Source: Zygnema cylindricum (taxonomy: Eukaryota > Streptophyta > Zygnematophyceae > Zygnematales > Zygnemataceae). From it: a stretch of DNA of 64,000 bases. How positions within the stretch are numbered: the stretch's first letter is position 1; every line of letters begins with the position of its first letter. The stretch is taken from assembly GCA_037447655.1 (NCBI GenBank), contig JBBHKE010002898.1, positions 41,676-105,675 of the forward strand. Direction: 5' to 3'. The notes under the pieces were generated by a model that was not told the origin of the DNA, did no database searches, and worked only from the letters and a program-made list of their open reading frames with translations. The translations under genes were made by a program, and so were the position numbers. Positions 58,243 through 64,000 of the stretch are shown here, in pieces.

Positions 58243-59900
58243 AAACTAAATAGACACTGATGTGGAAAAGCATATCACCTTTAATGGGAAGCATCAAAAA
58301 TGGTACAGAAGCCAAAAGTTAACAACAACCTTGAGCCTTATATCAACTCCAAGATAAAGTTTTGTTAATTTGGTGGTTTTTTTGGTTTTTATGAGAAAGT
58401 TCAAGTATCAAGTACCCAATATTGCCTCTTGACAAAACACTTGCTGGGTTCGTCATTCTGAACATTTCAACCACAATTATAAAGTTAAGAATTTGGGAAA
58501 GGTTCGAGAAAATTATGCAATGATCATGGAGTCCTTATGTTGTAACTTTTGTTTTTTTTTATTTCACTTTTGGTGGTAAAATCAACTTGCATTTACTGAT
58601 AAAATCAACTTGCATGTACCTGCTGTGACTTACATACCTTAGTTTCCTTAATTCTTGCAACCTACGCAGTAGATATGAATTCTGCCTCGATGCACTACAA
58701 TGTTTTGATCAGCACAAAGGAAAGGACTTTTTCTAAGTTTAAAACTTGTCGAGGAACGGAATATGGGAATGGGGAAAAAGAGGAAGTGAATCTGGAGTCC
58801 GCCAACGATGACACAAGGACTTAGTGTCTGTTGAAAGGGAGGGGAGGAGTCACCTTGTAGGAGGGAGTTTGAGGTGGGGCTCATGAAGAAGGTGGATTTG
58901 CATTTGAAGGAAAACAGAGGCAACACCTAACGAGGGGGGAGCTAAGTGGAAGCGGGAAATGGAGGAGGAGAAGGAGAAGGAAAAGGAGAAAAAGAGGAAT
59001 AAGCAAAAGGTTCCGTACCAGCGGAGCCGAGAGGCCACAAGAGGTTTTTTGCAGAGTGGACAAAGGGGAATAAGGTGGCGTGGGCCAAGGCGAGGTTAGC
59101 GCAAGGAATTGGGTTTTGGTAGAGTAACAAGACACGAGGCGAAGGCGAACTCCTAATTTTCTTACTTCCGATCATATTTTATCGTGCCTTCTCTTTTTTT
59201 CTCTCCTCTTTCATATCTTTTTCCCTTTTCTCCTCCTCCTCTTCCTGCTCCTCCATGTTCTCTTTTTGCTTCTTCTCCTTCTCTGTGTTCTCATCCTCCT
59301 CTTTCTCTTTGGTCTTCTTCTTCTGTGCTTTTTTTTTCACCGTAGGCATTGATTAGTGTGTCCTCATAATACACTATTTGCTTCTTTTCTTTTGCTTTTA
59401 CTACTAATTACAACTTGAATTCACTTGGTGTGTTTTCCATACCTTTCGGCTATTTTCCTTTTGGTATACTGACTTACTACAATATTCTGTGTTGCTCGGC
59501 AAAAAGGCGGAGACCAGTTCCAAGTCTTGCTGGCCGAGGATTGTAATCTGGGAGGAGGAGGAGGAGCAAGGACTTGGAAGCGGTCAACGATGACATGAGA
59601 CGGCAGCAAAGCAACTTGAAAGGCTGTTGAAATGGAGGGAGGAGCCGTAATATAGGAGTGAGTTTGAGGCGGGGTTCAAGAGGAAGGTGGTTTTGAACTT
59701 CGAGAAGCATGTAAAGGGGGAAGAGACTAAAAGGTATTGGGAGGAGGAGGAGAAGAGGAGACGAAGAAGAACAAGGATGCAAAGGAGGGGTTGTACAAGT
59801 TGAGTTGTGAGGCCATGATTGCAGGGTCTTTCATAGAGTGGAAAAATGGGAATAAGGCGTCAACAAATTGGTGGCGAATAAAGAGACGGAGGTAAACGCT
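58243..59900. other. Degenerate duplicated segment, no clear gene
   Basis: About 58790-58900 and 59575-59700 are diverged copies ('caacgatgaca', 'ttgaaa.ggaggg', 'gagtttgaggtgggg...aagaaggtgg'). On the plus strand they give E/R/K-rich frames with stops, perhaps relics of a coiled-coil coding repeat. A CT-rich tract is at 59185-59335. I cannot identify the origin. Confidence 0.35.
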
Positions 59901-59929
59901 ATCATGGATGCGGCTAAGAAGTTGTGTTT

Positions 59930-60665
59930 ATCCTTAATTGCGGAGGAGAGGGATGAGAAGGAGGAGAAGGAAGCGGAGGAGGGGGAGGAGAAAGCGACGT
60001 GTTGAAGCCATATGAGAAGAATAACAAGGAGAAGGAGAAGGAAAACGAGAATAAGGGGGAGGAGGAAGGGAATACGGAGAAAGAAACGGAAGTTAATAAA
60101 GACAAGGAGAATAAAGGGAAGGAGGAGGAGGAGAAGGAGACATGGCATATAAAGCCAATTGAGAAAAGACAAGGACAAGGAGAAGGAGAAGAAAGGGAAA
60201 GAGGAGTAGAAGAAGGAGAAGGAGAAAGAGGGTAGGAGGAGTAGAATAAGAAGAAGGAGAAGGAGAACGTGGAAGAGACGGAGAAAAGAAGGAGAAAAAA
60301 TTGAAAGGATGGGAAAAAAGGAGGAGGAAGACGACGAGGAGAAGGAGAGGGGGAAGAAAAAGAGCAGAACAAGGAGGAGGGAAAGGAGAGAAAAAAGAAG
60401 TATAAGGAGAAAAGGGGGAGGAAAAGACAAAAACGAAGAATGAAAAGGAGGAGGGGGAGGAAAAAAAAAGTTGGAGGGGAAGGACAAGGAGGAGGAGCCA
60501 AAAGAGGAGGAAAAGTAGATAGGTAGAGGGAGGCGGAGCCAAAGGAGAGGGAAGAGAAGACAAATAAGTGGGAGGAGGAGAAGAAAGTGAATGAGACGAT
60601 GGAGAACAGGTTGTACAAGGAGAAAGGAGCAAAAGGTAAGAAAGAAAAAAAAAGAGAAAAACAAA
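59930..60665 (+). repeat. Long polypurine tract
   Basis: Over about 730 bp the plus strand is almost entirely A and G, with gaaggagaagg-type units. Frames on either strand (K/E-rich on plus, S/P/F/L-rich on minus) are composition artefacts. Such tracts can form triplex (H-) DNA. It is probably a decayed expansion of E/K-codon-rich sequence like that just upstream. Confidence 0.85.
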
Positions 60666-60899
60666 AGTCAGGTTGGATTACCATCATAAGTAAGATAATC
60701 GATAACTCTCGAGGAGGTAAGAGGACAAGGAATCAAAGGAATGCAAACAAAGGGATGTTGGAGGATTGAGGAATTGTCGAGGAAGGCGCCACCTGTCCTT
60801 TGAAGGAAAATACAAAAGGAATTCTCTCACACTACCTCCCACCTTTTACACATGGCGAATGAAAAGCTCATAAATGGGATGCACCTTCCCTACCTAAGG

Positions 60900-60970
60900 A
60901 AGGTAAGGTTTCCTTCCTTCCTTACCTTCCTTTCCTTCCTTCCTTTCCTTTTTTTTCCTTTCCTTTCTTT
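60900..60970 (+). repeat. CCTT microsatellite
   Basis: (ccttcctttcctt)-type tetranucleotide run ending in a T-run. Confidence 0.85.
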
Positions 60971-61105
60971 GTTGCGTCGAGAACAACTATCTTGCCCAAG
61001 CATAAGCCATAGGCTTGCCCTCATAAAAGTTTCGAAGGAGATTAGGGTGTGGCCATGGAGGCCCCCTGTATGATAGGGCACCTCGTTGTCTCTCATAATG
61101 AAGTA

Positions 61106-61322
61106 CACTGTGTATCGCTATTAGTGTTAATATTTTTTTCGCCACTTAAAATATCTTTTCTCCGTACACACTTGTCCGATTTCCAATTTAATACCACCAA
61201 TTGGAAGTTGAGAATCTTACGTTTCAATCGCAACCGTCAAATTTTAAAACTGACATACATGTACGGATAAAAGAAGTTTAAAGAAACGAAAAAAACATTG
61301 ACACTAATAACGATTAACGCTG
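61106..61322. mobile_element. Short Tc1/mariner-like MITE
   Basis: 217 bp with ends CACTGTGTATCGCTATTAG and their near reverse complement, TA at 61104-61105 and 61323-61324. Shares internal blocks with 43685-43852 and 61842-62716. Confidence 0.8.
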
Positions 61323-61519
61323 TACCTTCAAATTCAAAATCCCATAATGCTCTTCGTTCCCTTCGTTCCGTAGCTAACCATGGCGGTGCCCTTGCCCCTT
61401 GACCATTATCCTCCCCTATCATCCCAAAGAAAGGTAACGACGACTTTTTCTTTCCCCGTGCAATAAAAACCCATTGCTCCCTCATCGATTTAAAAGACCC
61501 TCTTCTTACATTGCCCAGG

Positions 61520-61625
61520 TCCTCCCTTCCCCTCCCTCCCCCTCCCTCCCCCTCCCTCCCCTCTCTCCCCTTTCCCCTCTCTCCCCTCTCTCCCCTCTCT
61601 CCCCTCTTTGCCCTCCCTCCGTCCT
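61520..61625 (+). repeat. CT-rich low-complexity tract
   Basis: cctccccctccctcccc followed by cctctctcccctctctccc units. Shadow G/E/R-rich frames on the minus strand are not genes. Confidence 0.85.
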
Positions 61626-61841
61626 CATTCTCCCCGCCCGATTTGCTAGAGTTGTCGGCGAGTACAAACGGATCCTCTAAAAAAAATCCAAAAAATCTGA
61701 AGGTCAGCGGTTTCCCAAAGATAGACATCGGTGGGAATACGATTGACAGGAGGGTTTCGGTCATACTTGTTCAAATCGCATAGTACGCACGAAACAAAAA
61801 AAGTTAAAATTCGCACGAATTGAACAACTAGGGTTTCGGTA

Positions 61842-62716
61842 CACCGCGAAATCGTTATTAGGGTGGACTTCCATTAGGCGTCCCAGTAATTGTACGGAAA
61901 ATATTACTGAAGGGCGTGCCTTCCATTAGGTCGCGTCTGTAAACCTGCGTGGCTTATTCTGGTTGGTAACACGTAGGTTAATATTCGATGCTTAAAATGT
62001 GCAAAAAATCTTCGAATGCAATGCCTGAACGCAATATCTTTACGAGCGGAGGTAATTAATGACTCATACAGAGGGCATTAAATGTACTACTCAAAATTTC
62101 AAAAAGCAACGACAAAAAGGCGGCGGCAAACTTTGATGGTGGGAGCGTGACGGAATAATTTCGGCGGATTCGCAGCCACCCTAGTGAAACGCACATGGCC
62201 CTTGTGACGTGTACACACATACACGCGCGCTCATCGTGGATTCTTTTTACCTTTTGCAAGCAGCCTATTTTTACACGTTCTGTATTCGAGAATAGTCCTC
62301 AGTGTTCACGGTCTTAGAAAATTGTAGGTTAGTGACTTGGCGTCACAGATAAAAAGTGTAATTAAAATCCGACGGTCCTAATTTACGCTGACAACCTTGG
62401 ACAATTTTCTGTAATGTTGTTTTCGTTGAATAAAAAATATTTCTGTACGAACCTGTACGAAACGGTACGGCCTTAAGTAAAAAACCCCATTTTTTTGCTA
62501 ATGGAAGTCCACCCTCAGCGTCAAGGTTTTTTTCGCCACTTAAAACATCTTTTCTCCGTGCACACTTGCTGGGTTTTCATTTTTAGATCGCCAATCGGAA
62601 GCTGAGAATGTTACCTTTCAATCGCAACAGTCAAATCCAAAATCTGAGAGGTGTATACGGAGAAAAGATGTTTTAAGTAGCGAAAAAAAACCTTGACGCT
62701 AATAACGATTCGCGGT
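61842..62716. mobile_element. Tc1/mariner-like MITE split by a nested MITE
   Basis: The left end (61842-61860, CACCGCGAAATCGTTATTA) and the remainder (62518-62716, starting 'gcgtcaagg' and ending near 'attcgcggttag') are separated by the 654-bp element below. The joined interior matches 61106-61322. Confidence 0.8.
61861..62514. mobile_element. PIF/Harbinger-like MITE nested in another MITE
   Basis: Termini GGGTGGACTTCCATTAG / CTAATGGAAGTCCACCC are perfect over 17 bp. The 3-bp flanks are TTA (61858-61860) and TCA (62515-62517), a TTA duplication with one change. The interior resembles the partial end at 35819. Confidence 0.85.
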
Positions 62717-62881
62717 TAGTCTTCATTTTCGGCTTCCAATCTTGTGACAAGGCAGATTGGGAGGTACGTACACCGAGAACCATCATCCGATGTTGTGCGG
62801 AAGGCAAGAAATAATGAAACAATTCAAGGCTCTGACACTCCATTGCTACAGTACATTGCTACAGTACAGTACAGTACAGTA

Positions 62882-63431
62882 CACCGTCAATTGCTATTTG
62901 AGTATATAACGCCAATTCGGTGCCCATTTTTTCAAAAAAAAAACTTGAAATACAATCCATAATTCTATTTTTTCCATTTTTATAATTAGGGTGTTTTTTC
63001 AATTAGCGTTAATAATGGAAGTACACTGCGATGGAAATAGTGTGGCGTACGGACATGATATTTCCGTACGAAATGGTACTTTTTGAATTATAAAGGCATA
63101 AAAAGACACTTCACATTATTGCGCACACATGTGAATGTGCACTGGAAGAAAGAGATGCAAACTCGTCAAAAAAAATCACGTTCTCATATGTTCGTCCGTC
63201 GACCGTGTGAACAGCGCGACGGCGTACGAATTGTCAGATTTTGTACGAATACACATATTACTGTAGACATTGAAAGGGTGGGTATTTATTATTCAGGACG
63301 TCCCAGATTACAGTTAGGGATTAATTAGTCTATATATATTTTTTTCAAAAAAAAAAGATCCCGATAATGCTAATAACTCTAATTTTGTTTTTCCGCTATT
63401 TATTCCTTTACTCTAATAGCGATTGACGGTG
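62882..63431. mobile_element. Tc1/mariner-like MITE
   Basis: 550 bp with ends CACCGTCAATTGCTATTTG and their near reverse complement, TA at 62880-62881 and 63432-63433. It inserted at the end of a short (agtac)n run. Confidence 0.8.
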
Positions 63432-63433
63432 TA

Positions 63434-64000
63434 GTGTACATGTAACAGTAATAGCGGATCGAACTTGTTTATAAATGGGTATTTAGGTGTTATGATTATA
63501 GAGTACTAAAATTGGTAGACGTCCGCGAAAGAATCACGCTATTTGGAGTTATATTTTAAAAGTTATAGCGATGGGTGTATTTAGGTGACAGCGTGGGGTC
63601 TAAATAACAAGTGGGTATCATTGAAACGGGTTAAGGGTCAAATTAGTACCGAAATTACGCGCGTACGTTTCATAAAGTTCTAATGAAACGTTTAGTATGC
63701 ACGGTGTTTCGTTTCGTACAAATTTTAGTACGAAACGTCACTTTCACTTAAGGGAATTTCGTAGGAAGTTTCGCGTGCGAAATTTGTTACGCACGCTCGT
63801 GCGAAGACGCGTTTCGTTTGGCGCGCAATTTTGCACGTAAATGTTACGTAGTGAAACGTAACGTTTGATTGGTTAGTAAAGCGCTAAGTAGTTAGTAAGA
63901 GATTTCGCACGTTTTTGCATTGGTCAGTTTGAGTCTTTGCTGATCAATGATTGGCCCAGGTAAAAGCCTGTTAAAACGGAGCGTTGACTCTGGCCTGGCG
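63434..64000. other. No gene; cgaaac/gtttcg-rich sequence
   Basis: From about 63660 to 63860 the hexamers gtttcg and cgaaac recur many times in both orientations, giving multiple short palindromes. No protein or terminal repeat is recognised. It may be the start of another element cut by the window edge. Confidence 0.4.

Noticed and set aside
59831-60687. Long minus-strand frames rich in S, P, F and L
   Set aside because: They are the complement of the polypurine tract; composition alone keeps all three frames open and no domain is visible.
61237-61764. 175-codon minus-strand frame
   Set aside because: It runs across a CT-rich tract and into a MITE; no motif or splice signal supports it.

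Overview
The window looks like nuclear DNA of a plant (streptophyte), most likely from a large, repeat-rich genome. The evidence is a spliced plant-type CPP/TSO1-like gene, a spliced WCRKC-type plastid thioredoxin fragment, Ty1/copia elements primed by a plant-like initiator Met tRNA, and dense MITEs. I cannot name the species. Only two host loci are recognisable in 64 kb; most of the rest that I can assign is transposons in layers of different age.

Layout. 1-5.8 kb holds two TA-flanked MITEs, part of a Harbinger-like MITE, a 56-bp tandem repeat and no convincing gene. 5.8-12.2 kb is a complete, almost undamaged Ty1/copia element on the minus strand, with an open 1452-codon Gag-Pol and 1030-bp LTRs. 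12.2-17.1 kb holds an LTR remnant and a young non-autonomous relative on the plus strand (gag-centred 673-codon ORF, 1197-bp LTRs). 18.5-27.6 kb is an older non-autonomous element (minus strand) with a decayed autonomous copia inserted exactly beside its primer-binding site. 28.6-30.0 kb is a broken hAT transposase between direct repeats. 33.9-35.0 kb has the first two exons of a WCRKC thioredoxin gene. 36.0-41.0 kb is a long inverted repeat whose arms have been repeatedly invaded by MITEs; each arm preserves empty sites for insertions in the other. 42.2-43.9 kb has three more MITEs. 46.4-52.3 kb is a spliced two-CXC-domain gene on the minus strand. 53.6-64 kb has MITEs, a Ty3/gypsy RT scrap, a hAT-like MITE with 8-bp target duplication, long polypurine DNA and nested MITEs.

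How it fits together. The copia elements form one clade with a shared device: the primer-binding site follows the LTR directly and matches the anticodon arm of initiator Met tRNA (half-tRNA priming, as in Drosophila copia). The site contains an ATG in frame with gag. Their LTRs also share an antisense tRNA-like segment. The non-autonomous elements keep LTRs, primer site, Gag and remnants of the Pol C-terminus, and presumably depended on Pol from elements like the one at 5.8-12.2 kb. I found no cellular pathway cluster; the most unusual content is the transposon biology. All reading was by eye, so percent identities and splice sites are approximate unless exact bases are given.
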